DNA of 64,000 bases, from the NCBI GenBank assembly GCA_027257055.1, contig JAPVLO010000097.1, positions 5,991,001 to 6,055,000 on the forward strand, in the 5' to 3' direction. The position numbers were made by a program, and so were the translations under genes. The number at the start of each line of letters is the position of its first letter. Position 1 is the stretch's first letter. Source of the DNA: Cephalopachus bancanus. Lineage: Eukaryota > Chordata > Mammalia > Primates > Tarsiidae. The notes beneath the pieces are model-generated. The model ran no database searches. It was given only the letters and a program-made list of their open reading frames with translations, and was not told the DNA's origin. Positions 46,116-56,795 of the stretch are shown here, one piece after another.

Positions 46116-46480
46116 TGTATCTCCTGTTGAAAACAATTTGGCAGTTTCTTAAACAATTAAAGATGCAACTACCATACAACTCAGCGGTTTCACTTTTGGG
46201 CATTTATTCCAGAGAAATGAAGATGTATATTCACAAAAAGACCTGTATGCAAATGTGTATAACAGCCTTATTCATAGCAGCCAAAACCTAGAAACCACCA
46301 AAATATCCTTCAATGGGTGCTTGATTAAACAAACTTTGGTACATCCATACCATAGAAGACTACCCAGCAGTAAAATGAAACCAATTATTGCTATGCACAG
46401 CAACCTGGATGAAGCCTCAAAGAATTATGCTAAGGGAAAAAAGCCAATCCACAAAGGTCATATTCTTGAAACAGTAAAAT
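46116..46480 (+). repeat. Old L1 ORF2 3' end, sense (left of Alu)
   Basis: 'caatttggcagtttcttaaa', 'gggcatttattccagagaaa', 'ttattcatagcagccaaaac' and 'tggtacatccataccataga' follow the sense L1 order. The 95-codon plus frame at 46255-46542 includes a decayed ORF2 C-terminus. Confidence 0.85.
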
Positions 46481-46481
46481 G

Positions 46482-46692
46482 CCAACCTAGACAACATAGA
46501 AAGGCCTTGTTTCCTAAAAAAAACCAAAAATCCAAAAATTAGCCAGGTGTGCCGGCATGTGCCTGTAGTCCCAGCTACTTGGAAAGCTGAGGGGGAAAGG
46601 TCACCTGAGCCCAAGAGGTTGAGGCTACAGTGAGCCATAGTAGTGCCACTTACTCCAGCCTAGGTGACAGAGTGAGACTCAAACAAAAATAG
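46482..46692 (+). mobile_element. Alu SINE, 5'-truncated, sense
   Basis: Begins within the left arm ('gccaacctagacaacataga'), then 'aaaaattagccaggtgtgcc', 'gcctgtagtcccagctactt' and 'gtgacagagtgagactcaaa'. It has the older linker, without 'aataaatcaaaaa'. Confidence 0.9.
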
Positions 46693-46699
46693 AAGAAAA

Positions 46700-46757
46700 T
46701 GAAGGAAGGAAGGAAGGAAGGAAGGATGGAAGGAAGGGAGGGAGGAAGGAAGGAGGA
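46700..46757 (+). repeat. (GGAA)n microsatellite
   Basis: Imperfect GGAA/GGGA units derived from the Alu A tail. Confidence 0.95.
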
Positions 46758-47085
46758 AAATAAAATGACAAACATGGAGAATAGATTAGTAGCTGCCAGG
46801 GATTAAGGAGGGCATGAAAGTGGAAGGGGAGTAATGTTGCTGTAATGGGCAATAGGAGGGATCCTTATGGTAAAGAAAATGCTCTTTTCCTTCACGGTAT
46901 CAATATTAACAACCTTGTTGCTATATTGTTCTATAGTTTTTCAAGATATTATCCTTAGGGGAAACTGGATAAAGGGTACAGGGCCTCTGTCAGCATTCTT
47001 ACAATTGCATGTGACACTGCAACTATCTCAGTTAAAATTGAAGTTTGTTTTTTCTACCAAAAAATACCCACACATTTAATAAACT
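46758..47085 (+). repeat. Old L1 3' UTR, sense (right of Alu)
   Basis: 'agattagtagctgccaggga', 'gagggatccttatggtaaag' and 'atgtgacactgcaactatct' continue the L1 split by the Alu ('agtggttgccaggg ... gggatccttgtggtgatgg'). Confidence 0.8.
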
Positions 47086-47332
47086 GTATGTAACATGCTT
47101 AGGTGTGTTCACCAACATGTAATAACTGTGGCACCACAAAATTTCTTCTTTCTTTTTTTTGTTTGCTTATTTAGTACTACTAAGGATTTTACTTCTTTCT
47201 ATTTAAGATTTACATGGCATTTTGTCACTTTTGGGCTATTTTCACAATGAACGGAGGTTATTATTTTAGAATTCTTATTTTTTATGTTCTTTTGTTGCCT
47301 TTCATGCGTTACTCTAATTTTTTTCCATCCTG
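47086..47332. other. Unassigned AT-rich sequence
   Basis: No gene or repeat recognised before the left target duplication of the L1 insertion. Confidence 0.3.
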
Positions 47333-47590
47333 ACCAAGATGCCATTTCTTTTTCTTTTCCAGCAAAAAGAAGTATATTTTTTGTTTATATAGCCTTTGTT
47401 TGGGGTTTTTTTTTAATTTAAAGATGTGGGGTACAATTCAGGATTAAGTACATAAATGTTCATCATACAGGTGAAGTTTGAACCTCCCATTGGTTCTCAC
47501 TTCACCTTGTCGGGATCAGGTATCCTTACTGATGTTAAGTGCCCCTCCTGCCGGCAGTGTCCCGCTACTGCCAACCAAGATGTCATTTCT
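47333..47590 (-). mobile_element. L1 3' end with probable 3' transduction and target duplication
   Basis: A 17-bp repeat, 'accaagatgccatttct' at 47333-47349 and the same with one change at 47574-47590, brackets the insertion. Read on the minus strand, a truncated L1 3' UTR ends in an A-rich tail (complement of 47405-47416), then comes about 47 bases not found in the other L1 copies, then a second A-rich stretch ('ggaaaagaaaaag') abutting the duplication. This arrangement is the classic form of a 3' transduction. Confidence 0.65.
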
Positions 47591-47613
47591 AGAATTGTTA
47601 GTTTCTACTTCAG

Positions 47614-47666
47614 TCTCTGGCGGTAACATAACAACAAAGTACAACAATGCCTTCATCACTTCACAG
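47614..47666 (+). other. Candidate exon-like segment (weak)
   Basis: Preceded by 'ttagtttctacttcag' and followed by 'gtaagataaa', an acceptor-like and a strong donor-like signal. Only one frame is open over its 53 bases, and joining it to the candidate at 48108 in that frame gives an immediate stop. A coding pair is therefore unlikely; a non-coding exon or chance remain possible. Confidence 0.15.
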
Positions 47667-48107
47667 GTAAGATAAATGTTTTTGAAAGTAGCACTTCTAC
47701 CCTCTGCCACCTCAGATCTCCTCATCCAGTTCTCAAGGTTCTGTGAGTTCAGTATTCGTATTATACCTCAACAGGTTGTCATTGTTTGGAAACATTTGAC
47801 TGGCAGTTATTCAAATTTTTCTCGGTCCTTTTCATCTCTTCATCACTTCTCTGCCAAAGTTTAATACTTTCTGCCAGTATCACCTGTATTGGATTTCCAC
47901 TCCATTTTCTGTTATCTTTGCCTAACAGAGTTTATTTAGGTTTGACTTTTTTTTCTAACTATTGGAGTGATTGTAAATGTCCACATTGTGATACAAATCC
48001 TTGCTTTGGGAGTTTTTATTCCCAAAGAGCAGAGCAGGATCAGTATTGCATTTCATTCATTTTTATGCTTTTTTAATGTAAAATGTCTTTTTTGCTTTCT
48101 CTTTCAG

Positions 48108-48145
48108 TGACTACAGAAAATATCCAGGAACATATCACCAACCAG
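48108..48145 (+). other. Candidate 38-nt exon-like segment (weak)
   Basis: The upstream 'ttttttgctttctctttcag' is an excellent acceptor with a long pyrimidine tract, and 'accag' is followed by 'gtattttc', an acceptable donor. Two of three frames are open. Its length is not a multiple of three. No known protein was recognised, and no further exons were found, so this is a hint only. Confidence 0.2.
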
Positions 48146-48686
48146 GTATTTTCTTACTTCTCATAAACTGCAGTATAGAATTTTGTTTTAAATGTTAATA
48201 ATCAAGCATGTGTAAAAAAGGGGGAGAGGTAATGCTAGTTGTTGGATATGAGCAATGTGTAAGCTACTGGTTCTGAGAACAAGCATATTGGTTATATGTG
48301 GAAGGTCACGTGCTTTCTTTGTCTCTTCCCAACCCCATTCCTTCCCTTGCCCCATCCTCCAAACGGGAAATGGTAGATAAATGGAACTCTGCCCAGTTCT
48401 AACTTGTAAGTGTCCCTCTGACCACATTACAACCCTTGCAGTGATACTATCATGGCAACAACTAGATACTTTCATCTACTTTTTCCATAACTAAGGTGTC
48501 TCTCCTCTGATTTTCTCAATTTCTTCAATTTGCTTAATTGAAAGTCAGTCCCTCCCAAACAGCTAAGAATTGAGCCCCTAGCAGTGGAAATATACCACAA
48601 GTTGACTTTCCATGCTGGTCTTTCATTTCTACTAACAGTTAGCCAGCATCTTCCTGTCTGTTTTATTATTTTCTTTCTTCCTTTTC
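48146..48686. other. Unassigned sequence
   Basis: No gene or repeat recognised. Confidence 0.3.
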
Positions 48687-48847
48687 TTTTTTTTTTTTTT
48701 CAGTTGGAGTCTCACTCTTGTCGTCCAGGCTGGAGTGCAGTGGCACGCTCATGGCCACTGCAGCCTCGACCTGCTGGGCTTAGGTGATCCTTCCACCTCA
48801 GCCTTCCAAGTAGCTGGAACTACAGACACAGGCCACCATGCTCAACT
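48687..48847 (-). mobile_element. Alu SINE, right arm only, antisense
   Basis: T tract, 'agttggagtctcactcttgt', 'gtggcacgctcatggccact', 'cagccttccaagtagctgga'. It stops before the middle linker, so this is a 5'-truncated copy. Confidence 0.9.
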
Positions 48848-49803
48848 ATGCTATTTTCTTATCTCATCTTCTTACTGATCTATTTTAGTATTTTCAGGTG
48901 GATGGAGTCCTATATGACTATTTAAGGAGCCTGAGACATGCAACCACACATACAAACCAAGATAGACCTTCACCAAAAGCGTATCCTACCCTACCCACCT
49001 ACACTTTCCATAGGCCAGTTTAGCTGCGGTTTCTCTAAATGCTGCCTGTACTGCTAGACCCAGAGAATGCAGATGTTGACTTGTGGTAACATATACTCAG
49101 ATTTCACTCATAGATACAAATCTCTAGGTCTTTCTCTCTGTTTTTTTTTTCCCCTCTCTGTCATAAATCATAACTTAACCTTGCTAAGGAGAAGAGCGGT
49201 AAATCTACATTTATGCCAGTCAATTATACATTTTTCTCTTATCTTCTAAGTGCACTAGAATAAATTTCAATTCTAGCTCCTACTGTCAACCCACCCAAAA
49301 GATGTTCTAACTTTACTTAATCTTTGCCAGATACACTGTAACTCATCAAGCTTTAAAATTAGTTAACTCATCTGGCTAATAAAATATACTTCAAATTCAG
49401 TAGGCAAAAATTAATGCTTACCAGGTGCCATTTTGCTTTTTAATACAATTGTACGTGTTGACTTATAATCGCAGCCATTTTAATACTGTAAAATGCCATG
49501 ATTGTGTAAGAGTAAAATCAGTTAGCCATTTCAAAGAGTTTATTTGCCTTTTGAATTTAGTTTGTTTATCATTGTATTTTCTATTATTTGTATGTACTCA
49601 AAAGGTTTAATGAGGCTGAGCAATGATTAAGCAGTGAAGCTTATTGCTGCCATTTTTATTTGTCACATAGAAATACTTTTTCCTATAAAGAGACCTGTTT
49701 TTCTTATTAACTTAACAAGTTAAAACAGTTGGTTTAAAAAATGCTAAAATCATTTCTTATGGGTAGATTTTCATTTTCTGTTTTTCATTTTACATTTGGT
49801 AAA
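48848..49803. other. Unassigned sequence
   Basis: About 950 bases with no recognised gene or repeat; AT-rich with short open frames lacking domains. Confidence 0.3.
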
Positions 49804-49818
49804 ACTAATAGCATATGT

Positions 49819-50129
49819 TTTTTGGGGTTTTTTTTTGTTTGTTTTGTTTTGTTTTTGAGTTGGAGTCTCACTCTGTCACCCAGACTGCAGTGCAGTGGCC
49901 GCTCCCGGCCACCGCAGCCTCGACCTGCTGGGCTCCAGTGATCCTTCCACCTCAGCCTTCCAAGTAGCCGGAATTACAGGCATGTGCTACCACGCCCGGC
50001 TGATTTTTTGATTTATTGTAGAGATGAGGTCTCGCTGCCCAGGCGGGTCTCAAACCCGCGGGCTCAGGCAATCCACTCACCTCAGCCTCCCAAAGGCGCG
50101 GGATTACAGGCTGAGCCACCGAGCCCGGC
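49819..50129 (-). mobile_element. Alu SINE, derived type with the 5-nt deletion, antisense
   Basis: 'gttggagtctcactctgtca', 'tgatttattgtagagatgag', 'gtctcgctgcccaggcgggt' and 'ggctgagccaccgagcccgg'. A perfect 15-bp target duplication 'actaatagcatatgt' at 49804-49818 and 50130-50144 points to a fairly recent insertion. Confidence 0.98.
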
Positions 50130-50144
50130 ACTAATAGCATATGT

Positions 50145-51535
50145 AAACACACAAATATAACTTCAGACATTCACTCATAATCTTAAATATTGATTTGATG
50201 CCAGATAACATAATGGTTTCCAATCCCAATAAGAGAGTGAAATTCTTTGGATTTCAACTTAAGAGGGAAAGTTCTTAATATTTTTATTACATAGTCATTA
50301 TCAGAAGAGATAGTTGAACTGTTCAATCATTGTTTACTGGCTTGAATTTCTCATCTTACAATGAAATTTCTATTAATTCTTCTCCTGAATAGGGAGAAAC
50401 ATGCACTGGCAATACAATTCAAAAAGCCATCTCTAATTTTTCTAAATTCTGGCAAAGAGTCAAGAAATGAAGTCACCTTCTCTTTCACATCACTCTGTCA
50501 CTGAAAGAATTTGGCTCTTGAAAAATATTTGGAAAACCCATTATGGATAGCCAACACGTTTTGTTTTGTTTTGTTTTGAATCAAAAAGGAATATAAAATG
50601 GAGTACTGTTGAGTGTTAATCTTGCCCCTAAATCCTTCCCACTAGGCACTATAGATTGTGTAATTACATTGAAATAGAAAATTGAGTTCCTTTTTTTCCG
50701 CCAGTAGCTAGGCCATGAGTTGTGCACACCAATGTGAGAAATCAGGACTGGAGTGGAGGGGAAGCTCTGGTTTGCTGGCCAATATCCAGTCTGCGTGTTT
50801 AGCCCACAGCTATTCTACCACACCTGAGCTCTGAGAACAAACAACTATTTGAGTCCTCTGGAGAAAACGCTGGATTCTTTCCTGTGTAATTCACTGGGGA
50901 AATTAGTATGCTTTTAAAAAGTAGCTTGTTAATGCAGCTTGTTTACGAGAAGAGGACAAAAATGAGCAGTGAACTGCTTGGCAGTGTATGCCTCAGAATG
51001 GAATGAATGCATGACCCATTTTTTTCAGCTGTCTCTTTGGCAGTTCAAGGTTGCAGTAATTTCCTATCTGGAAAAAAAAAGTTACTTGTAGAGATGAACT
51101 CTCCTACATGTTTTCTGAATAATTTCTACTCTGGTGAGTGAAAGATGATACCTTAAAATGTTGAAAATACTTTCTAAACCAAATTAAAATGTGGTCAGCA
51201 TGAGAATGAGAAAAGTGAATGTAAAAACCTCTCCATTTAATTTTTGTAAACTGCCTTATTACATAGCAGACAATTGAACCCTCTAGTAAATTAATACCTT
51301 CTGCTTATGCCTTTTTGTATACTAGATAATTAAGACCCATAGTGAATGAATACCCTGTGTGTGTGTAGCTTGATGACAAAGAGGGATGCTGAATATGGGG
51401 CTCCGTTTCTCGTGAAGAAGACTTCTGTGTTGTGGAGAGCATTTTCAGACAGGTGCTGGCTCCAGGAAGTCTTTCCTCCCCTGATAGCCCCATGCAGAGA
51501 GAGCCAACACCAGCAGTGTGCGTTATAGCTACACA
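50145..51535. other. Unique sequence without recognisable repeat
   Basis: About 1.4 kb with no recognisable transposon. It contains (GTTTT)n at 50560-50577 and several mixed-composition stretches (50700-51060). The open frames 51305-51571 partly overlap the next LTR and have no domains. Confidence 0.35.
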
Positions 51536-51968
51536 TTCCTTTCCTAGAACTGCCATAACAAAGTACCGCAAACTGGATAGCTTAAAACAACAGAAATATA
51601 TTGTCTCACAGTTCAGGAGACTGGACAGCCAAAATCATGGTTTCAGCAGGGCCCTACCCCCTCTGAAACCCATAGGAAAGGATTCTTCCTTGTGTCTTCC
51701 TAGTTTCTGGTGATTGCCAGCAATCTTTGGCATCCCTTGGCTTATAGCTGTGTCACTTCCATCTCTGTCCCTGTCTTTACATGGCTGTCCTCCCTCTGTG
51801 TCCTCCTCTTCTTATGAGGACTCCAACCCTATTGGCTTAGGACCCAACCCTAGACCAACTCTTGATTACATTTTCAAGGACTTTATTACCAAATAAGGTC
51901 ACATTCTTAGGTACTAGGAGTTAGACCTTCGACATATCTGTTTGGAGGACACAATTCAACCCACAACT
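51536..51968 (-). mobile_element. MLT1-type MaLR LTR, antisense
   Basis: 'aactgccataacaaagtacc', 'ctggatagcttaaaacaaca', 'ggtgattgccagcaatcttt', 'ccaaataaggtcacattctt' and 'gaggacacaattcaacccac' follow the reverse order of a MaLR LTR. Nearly complete, solo. Confidence 0.85.
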
Positions 51969-52121
51969 GGTTGGAAACCTCAGAGTCACCCTTGACTCCT
52001 GACTCCATCTCTCCCCTTGAACACTGAGCACTATTTTTTTTATTATAAAGATGAGGAGTACAATTCAGGGTTAGGTATACAAACGTTGATTATGCAGGTG
52101 CCCTTGTTGATGAGGTATGCC

Positions 52122-52200
52122 CCTCCCTCCCCTAGCAGTTTCCCTCAACTGCCAATCCCGCCCCCTCTCCCCTGACAGTTTCCTACTACTGCCAATCCCT
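52122..52200 (-). repeat. 40-bp tandem duplication in L1 3' UTR
   Basis: 'cagtttccctcaactgccaa' and 'cagtttcctactactgccaa' recur about 40 bases apart, each preceded by a C/T-rich block. Other L1 ends in the window carry only one unit. Confidence 0.8.
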
Positions 52201-52499
52201 TTCTTATAGTATTATGATATTTGTTCAAGGTCCGTTTATAAATAAGAACATATGCTACTCTGTTCTTTGTTTCTGTGATAGATCACTGAGTATGATCGAC
52301 TCTAAATCCATTCAAGTTGCTGCAAAGTCCATATGTTTGTCCTTCTTTATGACTGTATAATATTCCATTGTGTATATGTACCACTTTTGTTTTATCCAGT
52401 CCAGCTTCGATGGGTAACATGGTTGGTGCCATGTTTTGGTATTGTGAATAAAACCGCAACAAACATAAGTGTGCAGATATCTTTTTGCAGAATGATTTG

Positions 52500-55400
52500 A
52501 GTTCCTCCAGGTATATTCCCCACAGGGGAATTGTTGGTCATATGGAAGATCAATTTCTAGTTCTCTCAGAAATCACCACACTGTCTTCCAAAGAGGTTGC
52601 ACTTGTTTGCGTTCCCACCAGCAGTGTAGAAGTGTTCCTTTTTCTCCACATCCTTGCCAGCATCTGTTGTTGTTTGATTAATGATGGCCATTCTTACTGG
52701 GGTTAGGTGGTATCTCAATGTGATTTTGATTTGCATTTCTCTGATGAGTGAAACTGAGCGCTTTTTCATGTGTCTATTGGCTGCCCATATGTCTTCTTTT
52801 GAGAAGTGTCTATTCATGCCTTTGCCCACTTTTTAATGGTGCTTCCCCCCCACCTTTGGCACATTTCAGTTCCTTGTAGGTCCTAGATGTTAGGCCTTTG
52901 TTAGATATACAGTTGGCAAATATTTTTTCCCATTCTGTGAGCTGTCTCCCTGCTCTCTTGATGGTTTCTTTTGCTTTGCAAAAGCTCATTAGTTTGATGA
53001 GGTCCCACTTGTCTAGCTTATTTCTTAAGGTAGGAGCATTTAGGGTTTTGAATAGGAATTGGTTGCTAGTTCCAATTTCCATAAGGGTGTCTCCTGCATT
53101 TTCTAAGATTCTTATTGTTTGAGGTTTTACATTTAGGTCTTTGATCGATTTAGAGTTAATTTTTGTATATGGTGATAGGTAGGGGTCCTGTTTCAATCTT
53201 CTGCATGTGATCGGCCAGTTTTCCCAGCACCATTTCCTGAATAGGTTCTCCTCTCCCCAGTGGTTGTTGTTGGAGGCTTTGTCAAAGATGAGTTGGTTGA
53301 GAAATTGAGGCTTTACTTCTGGAATCTCTATCCTGTTCCATTGATCTGTGTGCCTGTTCTTGTACCAATACCAGGCTGTTTTGATTACTGTAGCCTTATA
53401 GTAAAGTTTGAAGTCTAGAAGTGTAATAACACCTGCTTTGTTTCTTTTGCTAAGGATTGTTTTGGCTATTTGTGGTCATTTATGTTTCCTTATGAATTTT
53501 TGTATTGTTGTTTCCAGGTCTGAGAAGAATGATGTTGGTAACTTAATGGGCATTGCAGTAAATCTGTAGGTTGCTTTTTGGAAGGATGGACATTTTAACG
53601 ATCTTGATTCTTCCTATCCATGGGCATGGACTATTTTTCCATTTGTTTGTGTCTTCTCTGATTTCTTTGAGCAGTGCTTTATAGTTCTCATTGTAAAGGT
53701 CTTTCACTTCTCTGGTTACTGATATGCTGAGGTATTTCTTTTTTCGTGTGTCTAGTGTGACTGTGCTTTTAAGTTGGGTCTCTGCCTGCTTGTTGTTGGT
53801 GTATAGGAATGCAACTGTCTTTTGCACATTTATTTTGTAATCTGAGACATTGCCAAAGTCCTTTATCAGTGCAAGCAGCTTTTTGACAGATTTTCTTGAA
53901 TTTTCAAAGTAAAGGATCATATCATCAGCAAAGAGGGATAACTTGACTTCCTCTTTTCCTATTTGGATACCCTGAATTTCCTTCTCTTGTCTGATTGCCC
54001 GAGCCAGGACTTCCAATGTTGAACAAGAGGGCTGAGAGTGGACAGCCTTTTCTTGTTCCAGTTTTCAGGGGAAATGTTTCCAGTTCCTGTTCATTTAGCA
54101 ATATGTTAGCTGTGGGTTTATCATAAATGGCACTTGTAGTGTAAGGTATGTTCCTTCTATACCTAGGTGTTTGAGGGTTTTTATCAAGAAGGTATGCTGG
54201 ATTTTATCAAAAACTTTTTCTACATCTAGTGATATAATCATGTGGTTCTTGTTTTTACATCTGTTGATGTATTTAATTACATTTATGCTCTTGTGAATGT
54301 TGAACCAGCCCTGCATCCTAGGAATGATACTTGGTCATGGTGGATGATTTTTGAGATGTGTTTTTGGATCCAATTTACTAGAAGCTTGTTGAGAATTTTT
54401 GCATCTATGTTCACAAGGGATATTGGCCAGGCCAATATTGGTTCTCTTTTTTTGTTGGGATATTGGTTCTCTTTTTTTGTTGAATCTTTACCCGGTTTGG
54501 GTATCAGTGTGATGTTAGCTTCATAAAATGATTTGGGGAGAATTCCATCTTTCTCAATTGCCTGGAATACATCCAAAAGGATTGGTATCAGTTCCTCCTT
54601 GTACGTTTTGTAGAATTCTGCTGGAAAGTCATTCGGTCCAGGACTTTTATTTGTAGGTAGTTTTCATATGACAGAATCAATTTCCTGGGTTGTTATTGGT
54701 CTATCTAGCATCTCAATGTCTACTTGTTTCAACCTGGGGAAAATGTGTGATGTCATAAAGTCCTCTATTTCATTTAGGTTATCAAGTTTGTTTCCATATA
54801 GGTGTACATAGTAATCTCTGATAATCTTTTGTATTTCTTCAGGGTCAGTTGTGATTTGATTTTTTGTATTTCTGATTGTGTTTATTAGGGCTTTTTCTCT
54901 CATTTTCTTGGTCATTCTGGCTAGGGGTCCATCAATCTTGTTCATTTTTTCAAAGAACCAACTTTTTGTTTTATTGATGTTTTTGATAATATTTTTGTGT
55001 TCTGGTCCTGTATTTGGGCTCTTATTTTGGTGATTTGGATTCTTCTGCTAAAGTTGGGCTTTTGGTGGTCTTCTCTTTCCAGCTCCTGTAGGTGATTTGT
55101 TAGGCTCTCCACTTATAATCTTTCCATTTTCTTGACATGTGCTCATAGAGATATAAGTTCCTCTCTTAGAACTGCTTTCACAGCATCCCAGAAGTTTTGG
55201 TAAGATATTTCTTTGTTTTCCTTTGTTTTCAGAAATCATTTAATTTCTGCTTTGATTTCAGTGTTGACCCAGTAGTTGTTCAGCATCATGCTGTTTAGTG
55301 TCTGTGTCTTTGTGGGCTTTGGGGAAATGTTGATGGTGTTGATATTTATTTTTATTCCACTGTGGTCTGAGAGTATGCATGGCAAGATTTCAACCTTATG

Positions 55401-55689
55401 AAATTTGTTTATGCCTAATTTATGGCCAAGGATTTGATTGATCTTGGAGGACATTCCATGTGGTGATGAGTAGAACGTATATTCTGTGGTTGTTGGGTAG
55501 AATCTGTACGTTGTATGTATCTATTATGTCCATTTGGTCGAGTGTCAAGTTTAGATTCTGGATCTCCTTCTTCATTTTTTGCCTCTGTGATCTATCTAGG
55601 GCTGCTAGTGGGGCATTCAAGTGCCCCGCTATAATAGTGTAAGACTCAATATCTTTTTTTAGTTTACTTATTAGTTGCTTTAGAGCACG
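52500..55689 (-). pseudogene. L1 ORF2 remnant (endonuclease and reverse transcriptase), disabled
   Basis: In coding order (minus strand) the pieces are: end of the AP-like endonuclease at 55707-55420 with 'AALDRSQRQK'; spacer and start of the RT region at 54945-54664; RT fingers at 54576-54283 with '[10 protein letters not shown]'; palm pieces at 54316-54095 with '[14 protein letters not shown]'; the catalytic 'FADD' motif within 54016-53543 (around 53921-53932); thumb and C-terminal parts at 53196-52810 and 52829-52566. An intact protein would be about 1270 residues; here it is split into at least seven frames by stops and frameshifts, so it cannot be active. Confidence 0.95.
54435..54484 (-). 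repeat. 25-bp tandem duplication in L1 ORF2
   Basis: The unit beginning 'atattggttctctttttttg' starts at 54435 and again at 54460, nearly identical. It adds 25 bases and shifts the ORF2 frame. It is preceded by a 19-bp palindrome, 'atattggccaggccaatat' (54420-54438). Confidence 0.95.
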
Positions 55690-55699
55690 GAGCACTTTT

Positions 55700-55954
55700 G
55701 ATACCATCTCCTATAGACCTCTCCAGGCCAGCTCCTCACCTCCTCCTATGGTCCCTGCTTTAGCCCAGGCCTTGGTCTCACTTACCTGTTGGTTTTTACA
55801 AGGTTCTTCTGTCAGTGCCACCACCTTTCTGTTCCTCTTCCATTCTGCTCCAGTTTGCTTTTTAAAATACCAATCATCTAGCATCCCCTCTCTGCTGAGA
55901 AAAAAAGTAAAAAAAAAAGCCCTCCCCCTATTGTTAGCAGTGATTTAATCCTAC
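55700..55954. other. Unassigned sequence
   Basis: C/T-rich text with no recognisable repeat or gene; A run at 55899-55918. Confidence 0.3.
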
Positions 55955-56190
55955 CTGTGCATTATAATCACCCCTGAAACTGGTTAGCACAGATCCTGAG
56001 ACGCCAGCTCCAACCCCAAGAAATTCTGGGTCAGAAACTAGGTGTGGATCTGGAACTCTCAGACCAGATCATGAGGGGTCATGTGCTTTAGAAGGCTCCA
56101 AACATCACAAACACAGAAATGCAAAGACTTTTTTTTTCTTCTCAGCATCATGCTTTAAAGTTTGATAACCAACTGAGCACATACGATGTA
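55955..56190 (+). mobile_element. MER5-like hAT DNA transposon remnant, sense
   Basis: 'ctgtgcattataatcacccc', 'agaaattctgggtcagaaac' and, at the far end, 'aaagtttgataaccaactga' resemble the non-autonomous MER5 consensus. Divergence is high, so the subfamily is not assigned. Confidence 0.45.
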
Positions 56191-56471
56191 TGGGTGAGGG
56201 TCATGGCAGCTGCATTGGGTTGTCTCTGTGAGTGGGGTGGGCCAATAAGAGAGTGAAAAATTTCTCTTACTGAGAGAGATTGGTCTGCCTGGGCCCTGTG
56301 AGATCAAAGAAAGAAAGGCTCCCTTGGTTTCTAGGCAACCACCTGCAGCACCCCCATGTGGGAGAATGTATCGACAGATTATGTCCCCCAGATGACTGTA
56401 CTTCCATCCTCCCCACTGCTTGGGGGCAGAGGGTGGATCACTGTAGTTTGGAGTGTTGCATAGAACCTCTT
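56191..56471. other. Unassigned sequence
   Basis: No gene or repeat recognised; includes a local inverted repeat around 'aagagagtgaaaaatttctc'. Confidence 0.3.
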
Positions 56472-56487
56472 AATAATGTGGAATCAG

Positions 56488-56779
56488 GTTGGGTGCGGTG
56501 GTTCAAGCCTGTAATACCAGCACTTTGGGAGGCCGAGGTGAGGGGATTGCCTGAGCCCACGGATTTGAGAACAGCCTGGACAACTTGGCGAGACCTCATC
56601 TCTACAATAAATCAAAGAATTAGCCAGGTGTGGTAGTGTGTGCCTGTAGTTCCAGCTACTTGGAATGCTGAGGCAGTAGGATGGCCTGAGCCCAGCAGGT
56701 GGATGCTGGGGTGTCCATGAGCCTGCCACTGCACTCCAGCCTGGGTGATAGAATGCACTCCAGCTCAAATAATAATAAT
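56488..56779 (+). mobile_element. Alu SINE, intermediate type, sense
   Basis: Starts 'gttgggtgcggtggttcaag', keeps the ancestral 'ccagcactttgggaggccga' but already has 'ctacaataaatcaaagaatt'. A perfect 16-bp target duplication 'aataatgtggaatcag' flanks it (56472-56487 and 56780-56795), followed by (AAT)n units in its tail. It appears to be an early member of the derived group. Confidence 0.97.
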
Positions 56780-56795
56780 AATAATGTGGAATCAG

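Larger units (their letters stand above)
52026..55699 (-). mobile_element. L1 retrotransposon, 5'-truncated, about 3.65 kb
   Basis: The left end is a T tract followed by 'gatgaggagtacaattcagg', the same 3' UTR as in the short L1 ends of this window. The element reads on the minus strand through ORF2 and stops inside the endonuclease region near 55689. Flanks 'gagcactatt' (52026-52035) and 'gagcactttt' (55690-55699) look like a target duplication. ORF1 and the 5' UTR are absent. The 3' UTR holds a 40-bp tandem duplication and ORF2 a 25-bp one. Confidence 0.95.

Noticed and set aside
52566..55707. L1 ORF2 pieces as a working protein
   Set aside because: The reverse transcriptase motif survives, but stops, frameshifts, a 25-bp duplication and 5' truncation exclude function.
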